Below, one piece after another: positions 50,684 through 62,961 of a stretch of DNA of 64,000 nucleotides. The translations under genes were made by a program, and so were the position numbers. This DNA comes from Plumapathes pennacea (Eukaryota > Cnidaria > Anthozoa > Antipatharia > Myriopathidae). The DNA is taken from NCBI GenBank assembly GCA_964036295.1, contig OZ038467.1, positions 6,627,001-6,691,000 on the forward strand. The letters run 5' to 3'. Under the pieces are notes generated by a model, which was not told where the DNA came from, ran no database searches, and saw only the letters and a list, made by a program, of their open reading frames with translations. The first letter of the stretch is position 1, and every line of letters starts with the position of its first letter.

Positions 50684-50689
50684 AATAAA
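50684..50689 (+). terminator. TMEM45-like copy 1 poly(A) signal
   Basis: AATAAA about 246 bp after the stop, conserved in the duplicate at about 59423. Confidence 0.45.
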
Positions 50690-52129
50690 AATTCGACTGA
50701 CAATGATTTCCAGTGTTACCTGTACATTGCTCTACTGCTACTGTTTATTATATTTGAACGTAAACAATGCACAGTTGTTCTATAAAATTTGCTATCTCTT
50801 TATTTTACTATCTTAGTCTATTTTATCCTACATTCACAGCCGCATCACAACAGCCACCGGTATCGATACGAAATTCAAATTGACAACTATTTTCCTGTTT
50901 AGTGTCGCTTTGAATTCGTTTACACATAAATGGGTACAACTTTCAAAATTGAAAAGGTCGTTGCCAATATATAGAACAGAACAATTTGAAAAGAGCAACT
51001 ACAGTCAAATGAGCAGAAGAAAAACAACCATTAGGTGCATGCAAATATGAGATCAAAGCAGCGATGCCGCTGTAAGGTCGGCTATCTTTTTGATTGGCAG
51101 ACTTTGGTTGTGGTCTAGTCCGTACAACAGGCTTGTGTCTTAACTGATCTAAAGTAGGGATTGCCTTGAGTGAATATAGTGGTAAAGTGATGTCACAAAA
51201 AATATTGGAATATGGATTTTAGACAATTCTGTGGAATGCCCTGTCTAAAAACGGTCACACAAAAAATTAGCTCTTTAGCGCATTGAACAGCTGAGATGTG
51301 GGCTATTGAAGTTCAAATTGCTCAACACTAAACCCTCCTATTTGGTGTTAATGGTTCCTTTGATTTAGAACTGATGCTAAATAAGAGAGTTCAGTATGGA
51401 GCTATCTGGTTGCTGTCAGTAGGGCTAGCGATTTGAAACTTTGCACACGTTTGTGCAGCAGCTGTGTATGTTTAGAGATTCGAATGGAAAATTTTGCAAA
51501 GTAAGACATCACGCTTTACCACTGAGGGCAACACGCTTGCACTCAATCAAGCGTAACATGCATATTTAATGAGGTAATCAGCTCAGCTCAGAGAGTCAAA
51601 TAACTTCTCGTAAACCTCAAAGTGGCCTAATCCCCTCAACTCAAAGCGAACATTGACAGGATATTATTATTCTAAAGTGCACAAACCTTGCCCGCTTTAC
51701 CGGTGTTTAAATCATTTTGAGCGGCGTAACTTCCTTCCAAGCGGTATACATATTCACGCGGTAATCTTTAACTCGGGTTTCAAATGACGACGAATACAAA
51801 ATGCTTTTTGAGTGAAGTTTATTATAGTCACATGAATGACCTGTCATAGAAGGTTCACATATTTACGGTCTCGGTAATCCGATGAAACAGATAAATATTA
51901 ACCGGATGACTGAATACGTACATACGTACAAGAATGTGTTGTTTTCTTGCATAGTTCGTTCGAGCGAACTCTTAATAATATTGTAACTCATTATCAACGA
52001 AGAACACCAAAGTAACCTTTCGTTCAAGGGCTTCGGCATACACAATATACTTCAAGTCTTGCGGTAAGTTATCCAGGCAAATTTAAACTGAGGAATGTAA
52101 ACAACTAAATCGCGCGCGTCCACTGCACA
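50690..52129. other. Intergenic region; right part unique to copy 1
   Basis: No supported gene. From about 51055 the sequence has no counterpart in duplication copy 2. Confidence 0.5.
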
Positions 52130-52372
52130 ATGAGTGTCGATAGAGATGAACGCCGGGTTCCTGTGTACGGTCAACCGACTGAAACATTCACACAAAATAA
52201 TAACTACACGATCGATATAAAGTCCGTACCGTTACGCCAGTATGAAATGTTGTTTTCACACAGAGTTTATCAGGAAAATCGGGCGATGCTTGAAACACTC
52301 GAGGTATCGGCCAAGAGCAAGTATAAACCTTTGGAGCATCTTCCGCATTCATACTTTCACCAAAAGCCGTGA
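52130..52372 (+). CDS. Possible small ORF, 80 aa, unknown
   Basis: Starts MSVDRDERRVPVYGQPTETF and ends HLPHSYFHQKP before TGA. Composition is balanced (Tyr, His, Gln, Arg, no low complexity) and it lies in an otherwise gene-free stretch. No family is recognised. It is present only in duplication copy 1, inside the 1.55-kb segment missing from copy 2. It could be a small single-exon gene, an exon of an unseen gene, or chance. Confidence 0.3.
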   Translation: MSVDRDERRVPVYGQPTETFTQNNNYTIDIKSVPLRQYEMLFSHRVYQENRAMLETLEVSAKSKYKPLEHLPHSYFHQKP

Positions 52373-52498
52373 TTAAAAGGTCGTATAATTCCGTGCCTTT
52401 AAAGTTAATCGATCTCTTGAAATGTATTTCATTTCATCATGCGTGATCGTGCCCAAATTTGGAATAAACTTCCTAATTTGGAAGCCTATTGTTGACAC

Positions 52499-52552
52499 AG
52501 ATGACGGACTGACTGACGGACTGACTGACGGACTGACTGACGGACTGACGGT
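52499..52552. repeat. 12-bp minisatellite
   Basis: Four or more tandem GACTGACGGACT units. Confidence 0.85.
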
Positions 52553-53337
52553 GTCGTGGCCGCAACAAGGTCGTGCTTCTCACTTTCGTGAGACGCCGAC
52601 CTTAAAAAACTGTCAACTGACTGCCCACTGCATGGTTTTATCGCCGTTTCCTAATAGATCAAGCACAGCAGCTTAGGTGATCTAAGGGGTCTAAACTTTG
52701 TATCGGTCGCTGGTCAGCCAGGCGTACAACGTAGAGGCTTGAGTCACGAACGAATGTTCTGTTCTGAATTCGCGCACGTACGCACGTCACACATATAATT
52801 GCAAAACTCCGCGGAAACTGAGGACACCACAATATTTCTTTTCCTTGCGTACTTTTAGAACTAAGGCGTGGTGCGTCCACTATCGCTTCAAGACATTTTT
52901 AAATGTTCAAAATTAATGTTCTTGACTAAAACACAACATACACCACGCACAGTATTCACCTTACACGACGTCAACTTACAAATCACCTAAAATATTTGTT
53001 GACACTTTCTATCATTGTAAGAGACTCAAAATCCATAATGTGCACCTTTTTGTTTTTGTTTTTGTTCTTGTTTTTGCTTTGTTTTGTTTTTTCTTCAAAG
53101 ACTCACGCATGTAAATGCTCGTGCATGTATTAACCGTGTAAACACGCTATTGTTACGGAAGAGATTTTGATTAAACATTAGTTGATTAATATTCGCAATT
53201 TAGTATGATTAATATTCATAATTTTAAGGACGTGGTTTAATATTCTACTTTTAAATTGATTCTTTTGGTGTTGGAAAGCATTATTCGTAAGTTAATTAGT
53301 TTCCACTATGTGAAGTCCAGGCTGAAAACGGTCTAGG

Positions 53338-54064
53338 GTCCGTGGGTCTTCCGTCCATTCAATTTTCGTATAAATTACAAAATCAAAAATTGAATATTGA
53401 AGTTTCCAATTTTCATATTTTATCGTTTATGCGGCAATGAAAATTTGAAATTCCTCTTCGACTTTGCATCGATGTATATTTTCAACAATCCAAAATTGAA
53501 TTTGGTTTTCCGATTCTCCTTTCCGATGTGTTCGAAAATCAGAAATCTAACCACCAGTTTCCCTTTTCCATCCGCTGAAAAGCGACAAAAACGGACGCAT
53601 ACTTCGCGTCATTAAAACGGGAGATCAATTTTCAATTTTCATACATACGAAAATTGAAACATCGAATTTGACAAAATTTCCTGAGGGGGAGGGTATGGCT
53701 AGTCTGTTTCGGCTGCTAGTTTCCCGAGTGTGTGAGGGTACTTGGCTCTTCGTTTGTCAAGGGGAGGGGACACGGGATTTTCTGGACCACTCTTAGCCCG
53801 AAAATAGCGGCGCGCAAGAGGTTTATTTTGTAAAGACGACGAATTGATGTGCGATTGCCTGAGTCTACAAAGTGTGGTAATGACTGTGGAATGGAAACAC
53901 CAAAGATTAGGCGCCGATGTGGGCTAAGTATGGCCGTCAAACGTCGTAATGACAGGTAAGAGACTGAACTCGTGCAGTTAATTTCCCTTATTTCTTGGCA
54001 TGCCTTATCTATTTTTACAAAGCGGCGAGTATTTTCCCTTGGGAATTTACAAAAAAACTATCGA
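53338..54064. other. Spacer between the duplication copies
   Basis: Rich in TTTTCAATTTTC / GAAAATTGAA words (53360-53670), otherwise unremarkable. No supported gene. Not duplicated. Confidence 0.5.
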
Positions 54065-54498
<434 letters not shown>

Positions 54499-55795
54499 TA
54501 CAGTACACACTATTCCGTAGTTTAAGTTTCTTGCGTTTTTTAGTTGAGAGTATGCTTCCAAATCGTACAAGTTCTTCCATGTTACAAAGACTCGACTAAA
54601 ACATGCAGTATTGGAATCGTTTGAGCAGTTTCAAAGCATGTACCGTATCAGTCACGAATGCTGTAGTGCAAGACACTTTCAACCAACCCGGAGGTATAGT
54701 AATTTGCGCCAGATTGGTTTTACTTTGAAGAAGAGACCGGCCAGTTCGAGAAAACGCCATCGCCGCTTAAGCGCTTGCTTGAGCAGATTACGGTCGGTTT
54801 GATTTTGTTCCTGATTAGCCAAGAATGCTTCTAAACTTGTTTGGACCAATCTGAAAGCGCAATAAATACCAAACGCAAAACCAAAGAAATCACACGCTAT
54901 ACTTCACATAGCAATGCTCTGTCCCTTGTAATAGAAATTGTTTTTCAAGTCTACAGATTTACCTATTTGGACAAGATAATTCCAGGGCTTCTAGTTTCAT
55001 AGGAATTCGGTGATTTTATAGTGATAGAAATCAAATTTTTAATGAGTGAATATAAAGTCGAAACTGACACAGGGTCCAGTTCTGTGGAGCACGATTATGC
55101 CAACCTTGGAATTCCATTAGGCGAAATTCTGTTCTTATTTCTAGCCTGGATCTTGACTACACGCTTTAGACTGAAACAAGCTGTCACTAGCATTTTGCTC
55201 ACCAACAGTTGAGTTAATGCTGGGTTAGTGTAATCGAATTTCAGAGAATTGGGTCCTGTTTGTCAAGCACAAATTTAGCACAATTTATAAATTTTCCATT
55301 TACCAGGTTATAGACTGCGTGCTGAAATGGATGGTAATAACTGTTTTAAAACTATTTGTGATGGCTTGGAAACCATACGAAGAAAAAAAAAAGTATTCGC
55401 CACAGAGCGAAAACATGTAGACCACGAGAACCAGAGATTTTTGTAAGACTAACTGATTAAGCAGACTATTGAATAAGAGGAGGCTTGATTTGTGTAATTT
55501 AGGAAAATGTGTAGATGTCGCTATTTGACAATAGCTTTTTATTGTTCTGATATAAATGCCATATAAACTATCAGACTGTCGACGTGGTCTCGTGTCGTGG
55601 TCTCGTCGTCTCATTTTCGGAAATGCAAAAGCTTGGGGATGGTGTGTCGAGTTGGTGTGATAATTTGTGGTTATAAAAGAATTGTTGATTGGATTATGTG
55701 ACGTTTCTAGAAGGTCTAGACTTAGTCAATACCTTGTACTCGGGCGCTAAAGTGGGACCCGCTTCGCAGTGTGAGTGCGTTCTTTTTGTATCGGG

Positions 55796-56035
55796 CACTG
55801 ATTGGATACATATGACTAATAAGTCGGCTGACATCTATCGCGCTCTAGTCCGGGCAAGAGATAATTCACTATGGCTTGGGGGCCGAATTATCTCTCCCCG
55901 TTCGGTCTGGAAGCTAGGCGTATACGGGTGTTAGCGGGTTGCTCCTCGATCTGGCTTGGGGGCCGGGCAGCTCTCCCCCGACCACGGTGTGTTGTCATCG
56001 GGCAGGGTTAAGTACCCGGTTTTTCTTTTTAAACT
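55796..56035 (+). ncRNA. Possible structured RNA region, duplicate (low confidence)
   Basis: Near-identical to 47085-47325, with both hairpin-like units kept. The T-rich end is preserved. Confidence 0.18.
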
Positions 56036-56341
56036 TTCACTGTTTCTTTTGCGACCAAACCTTCTTTTCTTTTCCTTTTTAGAAGTGCCAATCAATTTCG
56101 AAGAGCATCCTCGATATAGTTTTCAGTCATGTGTGCCAACTTCGACAAATGGATTGATCCATATTTCTGGGGATTTGTGAAACGGCCCATATTATTAAAG
56201 GAAGATATTCTATCCACGTGTATTTCGTGATTTCAACACTATGATGTTAGTTAAAGTATTGGAGCATCTTAACACACACAGCACCCAAACAATGATCCCC
56301 AGCACTGTGTTTTGTGAAATCTACACAGCACAGTAATTATA

Positions 56342-56613
56342 GGGGGATGAAGAGGAATAATGAATGTTCATTATTTCATTACTCCGGAATAATGAAGTGG
56401 CATTATTTCATTATTCCACCTTAAAAATTTCCATTATTCCATTATTCCAGTCCAGAAAGTCTCGTTATTCCGTTATTCCGGTCAAAAACAACTCCATTAT
56501 TCCAAAGAAAATGTCGTTATTCCATTATTCCAGAAAAATCAAGGCCATTATTTCATTATTCCGCTGCAAAAATTCCCGTTAGTCTTATTCCATTATTCTC
56601 CTCTTCATCCCCC
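56342..56613. repeat. TIR element with CATTATTCC satellite interior, copy 2
   Basis: Duplicate of 47631-47902 with a few substitutions. Confidence 0.75.
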
Positions 56614-57166
56614 GAATAATTACCAGTTGAGTACGTTTATAACTCAAGCGATAATCGATTGATTGAGTCTGCCATCGCTCATACTAGTACTCTCATATCG
56701 ATTAACTCACCTTCAGAATCTTGCAGGCACACAAGGCGTCGACATCCATAGAGACAAGGACCAAAAGTCGCTGCATCAAAGTTCGAAAAAGGGAGATAAT
56801 GTTGGTGACTTGTGCCGGCAAACCATTGCTGACCCAAAGGCCTCAAATTCGCTTACCTCCTTCACAATGACATCGTACACCTCTTCCTTGGGACACTCAA
56901 CGAATATTATGGTATATAAAACTAACAAGGACATCTACACGATGAGATTTCCAAACTCAACACGGACCCATTATGAATACGATTTTAGTTTTCGGCGGGA
57001 ACGGCTCTGTGTGCCAGGCCCCCAATTTTGGGGCGTGTAGCTGTGTCACCAGCGGAACCGTGTCGCCGTCTGTCAAGGACTCGCCCGAGAAAACACGGTT
57101 CTCAAACTCATTAATTATGGATGAGGTTATCAGCCAATGGGGGAATAGTATTTGGTCACATGCACG

Positions 57167-57285
57167 AACCTTCATACCCAATGAAAACCCAGAGGAAAAT
57201 CACTTAGTGATTTGGATCACATATCCAAATCACTAGTGATTTTCCTCTGCGTTTTCATTGGGCATCAAGGGTCGTGCAAGCAAAT
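57167..57285. repeat. Palindrome, copy 2 (long centre)
   Basis: Same outer arms as 48456-48540, but about 30 bp more in the centre (TTAGTGATTTGGAT, a short loop, then ATCCAAATCACTA), which extends the inverted repeat. Confidence 0.8.
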
Positions 57286-58268
57286 AACAGAAATTACACA
57301 TTCAACAACACAACAAATGCAACTTTTAATGATTCTCACTTTGGCATTACTAGAATGCCTAGTAAATTACACGGATTCACACTTTGTTTGCTACTCTACT
57401 TTTGTTCATTGACAATAATGTTAACCTCACAAATGGGGGAATAGCATCCAAAGGATTTAGCGCTTCGGACCCAACTGATTCAAGCAAATGCCTTCGAAGA
57501 CCACACTATGCCATAAACTGTCCTGGCAGGATATCTCTCGCCCTTGCTGTTCGATACTTCCTGCACAAATTTACTCAGCCAGTAGTTGAACGTATCGGCA
57601 TCCATGTTTGCGATATCTGTAGTCACCGTATCAACTTTGTGCAGCTTAGACCAATCACGCCACCGGGATCCATCACAGCAACTTTCACTTTTCTGTTCAT
57701 CTGCCATTGACGGAAAACTTTGAGAGCCCATTTATTCTTGTAACTTGTCGATTTGGGGACGCTTTCGTTTAGCAGTTTACTTTCCTCTTTCCCGCTTTTT
57801 GGAGGACGGAAACGGCTTCATTCGTTACTTTCTTCCATAACGTTCGTAGCTCCGAATAAACTGCGGCGCTATCGAGTGAATCATTCAAACAATTTGTGAA
57901 AAGCGCTCCCTAGAGAAATCAGGAGAGACTTGATAAATAATAGCTCTTAATGAGGTACAAAAGTTGCAACCAATCAAAGCAACGTCATTATATTTGGTTG
58001 AAAGAGTAAAAATTATTGTTATGAAATGGCATGCCGAACATTATTATGCACATTTGAGAAGCCATATCAACAATTCATGCTTCGTGTTTCATCACCCATT
58101 CCAAACACCTCAAAACAATAAAAGCACTCGGCCGAAGCGGCCTCGTGCTTTCATCTGTTTCTCGGTGTTTGGAACGGGTGATGAAACACTCGCACTCGTT
58201 TTTGATATATTACTTCACATCACGTCACCCACCGCACTCTTCCATTCGTGTACGCCTTGCCATCAAGC

Positions 58269-59177
58269 ATGGGATCATTTTTGGGGCACGCACTACCAGG
58301 CACCTGCTTCCTTGCGTTATCTGCCTGGTGGTTTCTGGGGGTGCTTACTCAAAACACTCATCCATCCAGAGGAACAAACAGAAGTTTACTCGGTGCTGAA
58401 CAGGGGAGTGCTTCTCGTAGAAAACGGAGGCAAAAGTTCAATCAACAACCCTGGTACTACTGTCCGTGCAATACCCGGACTAATTTGCTCTCCAAAATCC
58501 CTGTGGAGCAGATTTTAAAGGTGTCCCTTACGATTTTAGGGATTTTGCTCGAGCTCTTTCGCAATGGCGAGTACAAATTAATTGATGAGGAAGGCGAGTT
58601 TATCGAGACTCACTTGAGCAATTACGGACACAGCACCATGTACGCTTTCTTCGCTCTTTCCGGCGTCATCGATCTCCTAGTGTGGCACAAAAGGCTGCCG
58701 TTGCCACAAGGCCTCGATTATTTAAGTCTTGCCATGGCGTTCCTGGTTGAAGGGATGCTGTTTGCGTTCCATCTCGACGGCCGGCCTCAACTGGACGTCC
58801 GCATCCATACAATGCTTTACATGATCATCTTTGCCATAGCATTTGTGATTTGTATTGAGATGGTATGGAGAAAAAGCGCCTTGTTCTCCATCATTAGAGC
58901 TTACTTAACTGCCCTCCAAGGCACCTGGTTTTATCAAATCGCCTTTACACTTTACGGCCCCAAACCCTGGAAAAGCATCCCCCGTAATGTGATGTTCCTT
59001 TCGATTGCACTGGCTTGGCACATTTTCTTCGTATTCGCGGCGTTCCTGGGTATCTTTGCTGCGTTTTATCGCTGTTGCGCAAAACGTTTCGTGACGCAGT
59101 CATGTTTGGGGGAGGATGAGGATGAAGGAGATGAAGCCGAAGACGAAGACGAAGACGAAGACGAAGTGACGCTGTGA
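58269..59177 (+). CDS. TMEM45-like (DUF716) multi-pass membrane protein, copy 2, single exon
   Basis: 302 codons. The protein is identical to copy 1 at 49530-50438, and no nucleotide difference was noticed in the coding part. Same start (MGSFLGHALPG), family motifs (HSTMYAFF, LQGTWFYQIAF) and acidic tail. The 5' flank (about 350 bp) and 3' flank with AATAAA are also duplicated, so the copy probably carries its own promoter. If the duplication is real, this is a very young gene pair; if it is an unmerged haplotype, this is the second allele. Confidence 0.82.
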   Translation: MGSFLGHALPGTCFLALSAWWFLGVLTQNTHPSRGTNRSLLGAEQGSASRRKRRQKFNQQPWYYCPCNTRTNLLSKIPVEQILKVSLTILGILLELFRNGEYKLIDEEGEFIETHLSNYGHSTMYAFFALSGVIDLLVWHKRLPLPQGLDYLSLAMAFLVEGMLFAFHLDGRPQLDVRIHTMLYMIIFAIAFVICIEMVWRKSALFSIIRAYLTALQGTWFYQIAFTLYGPKPWKSIPRNVMFLSIALAWHIFFVFAAFLGIFAAFYRCCAKRFVTQSCLGEDEDEGDEAEDEDEDEDEVTL

Positions 59178-60101
59178 CCTGACATTATGAAAGTATGGTC
59201 ACTCTTGTCTTGATACTTCGTAACTAAGAACTTTTTCGCATGGCATTACTGGTTCAGGAACATATTCTTGATCTTTTAATGCAGCTAATTAAAATGTTGG
59301 TAGAAATTAGTTTAGCTGAGTGGACATGCACGTGAAATGTAATACTGAACAGTTTGATCAACTTGTCTTCCCACGCTCCGGCTTTCAATTTTCATGCACC
59401 TGATCGACTTTCTCTTCCAAAAAATAAAAATTCGACTGACAATGATTTCCAGTGTTACCTGTACATTGCTCTACTGCTACTGTTTATTATATTTGAACGT
59501 AAACAATGCACAGTTGTTCTATAAAATTTGCTATCTCTTTATTTTACTATCTTAGTCTGTTTTATCCTACATTCACAGCCGCATCACAACAGCCACCGAT
59601 ATCGATACGAAATTCAAATTGACAATTATTTTCCTGTTTAGTGTCGCTTTGAATTCGTTTACACATAAATGGGTACAACTTTCAAAATTGAAAAGGTCGT
59701 TGCCAAGATATAGAACAGAACAATTTGAAAAGAGCAACTACAGTCAAATGAGCAGAAGAAAAACAACCATTAGGTGCATGCAAATATGAGAAAAACTGTC
59801 AACTGACTGCCCACTGCATGGTTTTATCGCCGTTTCCTAATAGATCAAGCACAGCAGCTTAGGTGATCTAAGGGGTCTAAACTTTGTATCGGTCGCTGGT
59901 CAGCCAGGCGTACAACGTAGAGGCTTGAGTCACGAACGAATGTTCTGTTCTGAATTCGCGCCCGTACGCACGTCACACATATAATTGCAAAGCTCCGCGG
60001 AAACTGAGGACACCACAATTTCTTTTCCTTGCGTACTTTTAGAACTAAGGCGTGGCGCGTCCACTATCGCTTCAAGACATTTTTAAATGTTCAAAATTAA
60101 T

Positions 60102-60823
60102 AATACGCAGGTTGAACCGCTTACTGGACATTGAGTATGAAACGAAGAACGTTTCGGCCATAACCCATGGCCTTCTTCAGCTTACTGGTAGTCACGTGAC
60201 CCTACTGGGTCACGTGACAAACGCCGAGGAAAGTGCTTCAGGACCCGGTCCCACGTGCCTGGCAGTTTAAACCGAAGCCCCCCCCCCTTGCGGTTGAGCG
60301 ACGGGTGTTCGATTCTCTCCCACACGGCCTCTTTAATGCCTCTCCTGACCCAGTCCTCCTCCCGATCCAAAATCACAACGTCCCTATTGTGAAAGGAGTG
60401 TGCGGTCTCCCTGCAATGCAAGAAGACCGCAGAGGTCTGGGCCTCGTTGGAACTTTTGTGGCGGTGTTGCTCCAGTCGGGCGTGGAGGGACTGTTTGGTC
60501 TCCCCTACGTAGGTGGCCAGGCATCCCTCGGCCCCGCAGGGGATACCATACAACAGGTTGGAAATTTTCTCTCGCGGCATCTCATCTTTGACCTTGACAA
60601 GCTTGGATCTTAATGTGTCGGTGGGCTTGAACACAGTCGAGATGTTGCATAGCACTTTCCTCGGCGTTTGTCACGTGACCCAGTAGGGTCACGTGACTAC
60701 CAGTAAGCTGAAGAAGGCCATGGGTTATGGCCGAAACGTTCTTCGTTTCATACTCAATGTCCAGTAAGCGATTCAACCTGCGTATTATATAAACCAACTG
60801 GATGGTAAACAACATGTTTAATC
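60102..60823 (-). mobile_element. 5'-truncated Penelope-like retroelement with 13-bp target duplication
   Basis: Flanked by GTTCAAAATTAAT at 60089-60101 and 60824-60836; copy 1 of the duplication has a single GTTCAAAATTAAT and no insert. Near-perfect inverted terminal segments of about 137 bp (60102-60239 and 60652-60787) enclose a minus-strand GIY-YIG ORF. Reverse transcriptase is missing. Confidence 0.8.
60182..60655 (-). CDS. GIY-YIG endonuclease fragment of Penelope-like element
   Basis: 157-codon open frame. Key features: the Cys-rich lead-in IPCGAEGC, GIY-YIG core TYVGETK, the Arg and His of SLHARLEQHR, a distal His region (FLHCRETAHSF), the catalytic Glu region IKEAVWE and the family ending HPSLNR. 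This matches the C-terminal endonuclease of Penelope-like elements, which nicks target DNA for priming. The upstream reverse transcriptase is absent, so it is a non-autonomous remnant. The last codons run into the left inverted terminal segment. Confidence 0.8.
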   Translation of the reverse strand: MLCNISTVFKPTDTLRSKLVKVKDEMPREKISNLLYGIPCGAEGCLATYVGETKQSLHARLEQHRHKSSNEAQTSAVFLHCRETAHSFHNRDVVILDREEDWVRRGIKEAVWERIEHPSLNRKGGGLRFKLPGTWDRVLKHFPRRLSRDPVGSRDYQ

Positions 60824-61621
60824 GTTCAAAATTAATGTTCTTGACTAAAACACAACATACACCACGCACAGTATTCACCTTACACGACGTCAACTTACAA
60901 ATCACCTAAAATATTTGTTGACACTTTCTATCATTGTAAGAGACTCAAAATCCATTTTTTGTTTTTGTTTTTGTTTTTGTTTTTGCTTTGTTTTGTTTTT
61001 TCTTCAAAGACTCACGCATGTAAATGCTCGTGCATGTATTAACCGTGTAAACACGCTATTGTTACGGAAGAGATTTTGATTAAACATTAGTTGATTAATA
61101 TTCGCAATTTAGTATGATTAATATTCATAATTTTAAGGACGTGGTTTAATATTCTACTTTTAAATTGATTCTTTTGGTGTTGGAAAGCATTATTCGTAAG
61201 TTAATTAGTTTCCACTATGTGAAGTCCAGGCTGAAAACGGTCTAGGTCACTCTCAGTCCAAATTATGTCCGCCACAAGTCTAATTTAGATTAAGTGTCAC
61301 ACTTGGTGCCAAGTTAGTACAATTTTGTACGGCACTTTCGGATATTTCACTATCAGCTGTTTGGCCTAGAAGTTGGTTCCCACGGTCGGAACAATGCCTT
61401 AGCATTACGGGCATATCTCTAAATCCGACCGGCCAAATCTTACCTGGCCTGACTAATTGAGTTTTGACCTGATCGACCAATGCAAGCCTGGACCGAATTT
61501 AATTAAGTGTACTGGCCTTTGTTGTAGTGTACAATTCTTTTGTTATTAATCGTCCGCTTATGCAACTAAGTATTGTTCAAAGGTCTCATTCTTCAAACAA
61601 AGTGTGCTGTCTTTAATCCCC

Positions 61622-62149
61622 TTAAAGTGCCTAAAGCCTTCAGACGTTACGTTTTTATATGAAAGTAGGAAGTGATCTAAGCAACTTATATTCAAAGAAA
61701 CTCCGTTCCGAAGCGTTCTTATACTTTTTTCACGCGGTTGAACTCAGAATTCCAAAATCTTGACCGAGCGACATGGGAGACTGGGTCTGTGACGTCAGAG
61801 AAGGCATTGGCATCGTTTTGGCGTCTCCTTACCTTAGTTGTTTTTTTCCCTTGGTTACGTTTTTCTCGACAACACATCTATGAGCATAATTCTCACCTCG
61901 CCAACTGCAAAATCTGTGTGAAAGTTTTGTTTGACAAGAAACAAATCCCTCCTCTGACGTCATAACCCAGGCTCTCGATCGAAAAACTTTGCGCGGTCAG
62001 ATTCAAAATGGCGGTCAAAATCGCATGTTTGCCGGGCGGAAAAATATATAAAAACGCTTCGGAGCGGAGTTTCTTTGGCCATAAGTTGTTTAGATTACTT
62101 CCTACTTTCATATAAAAACGTAACGTCTGAAGGCTTATAGGCACTTTAA
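61622..62149. mobile_element. Kolobok-type MITE with TTAA target duplication
   Basis: TTAA at 61622-61625 and 62146-62149 flanks TIRs AGTGCCTAAAGCCTTCAGAC and GTCTGAAGGCTTATAGGCACT. Inner TIR sequence (AGGAAGTGATCTAAGCAACT) matches the 21208-23085 element, so the two are related. No transposase. Confidence 0.8.
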
Positions 62150-62961
62150 TTAAGTTGTTTACGACAAAGTTGTACTCTCACTTTGAGGGCGGAGTTTAGT
62201 TTAAAGCTCCAAAACCCTTACGTAATGTTATCTGGTCAATTTTGTTGACTACGCAACTTTAGTTGTCAAGGACTTTTTATATCTCTTACAACTTAAGACT
62301 TTAGGATTTTTATATCAAGTGGTACTGCGCTCGTCAGACTTTAAGTAGGGCACTCTGTTAGTTTAGCAAGTGAACTCTGCCTATTCGTAAACTATGAAAG
62401 TTTGAGTTAGCTGACGGAGCGCGTCTCTTTACATTTACTTTTCAGTCGCTATGTAGTGACGTACTACTTGTCTCCTCATTGGTTTTTAATTTTGATGTAC
62501 AGCTAATTAGAGTTAGAGTTAGCGTCCGTACTTAAGGGCGCGCACACCTAGTTTTGCCAGAGAGAACCAAACCCAGACCTGTAACATTAAGTGTGAAGAC
62601 TTGTAATAAAGTCTAGAAAAGTGGGACAAGCTTGACTGGTCAGATCCTGCGTGTACCTCCGTTGCCACAGCGAGAAAACCCCTCGTATCACTATGGTCAG
62701 AGTGGTGAACTGCAATATTACGTCTGCTCGCAGGTGTAGGCGGGACCAACAACTTCGCTCAATTTTTTCATTTAGTCAAATTTTGAATGTTGCCGGTTTT
62801 TAGCGAAAGAGGCGAACACGAATCTAAAAATATCCCGCGGCAGATTCATTCAACGGTACTCTATTGCATGGCGGCGGTCATTTGAGTGCTCTTTTTCGGC
62901 ACGAGACCGGCAGCTTTGCAATATAAATGTACGTTCTTTTCAACTATCACGGAAAAAAATT
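62150..62961. other. Non-coding region, nothing recognised
   Basis: AT-rich sequence without supported ORFs. Imperfect AGTT/AACT words are frequent between about 62215 and 62420. Confidence 0.45.

Larger units (their letters stand above)
45546..53337. repeat. Tandem segmental duplication, copy 1
   Basis: Nearly identical to 54356-61246 apart from scattered substitutions and a few indels. Left edge: inside paxillin exon 7 (shared from AGCCATGCACCGC). Right edge: shared to AAACGGTCTAGG. Relative to copy 2, this copy has an extra hairpin (about 46174-46285) and an extra 1.55-kb segment (about 51055-52603), and lacks the Penelope insertion. Confidence 0.9.

Noticed and set aside
51055..52603. 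Transposon insertion to explain the 1.55-kb copy 1-specific segment
   Set aside because: No terminal repeats or target duplication at the edges; only 1-2 bp microhomology, so a deletion in copy 2 is more likely.
53397..53615. 72-codon ORF in the inter-copy spacer
   Set aside because: Built from TTTTCAATTTTC-type repeats; no protein features.
60233..60613. Plus-strand 126-codon ORF in the Penelope insert
   Set aside because: Antisense shadow of the GIY-YIG frame.
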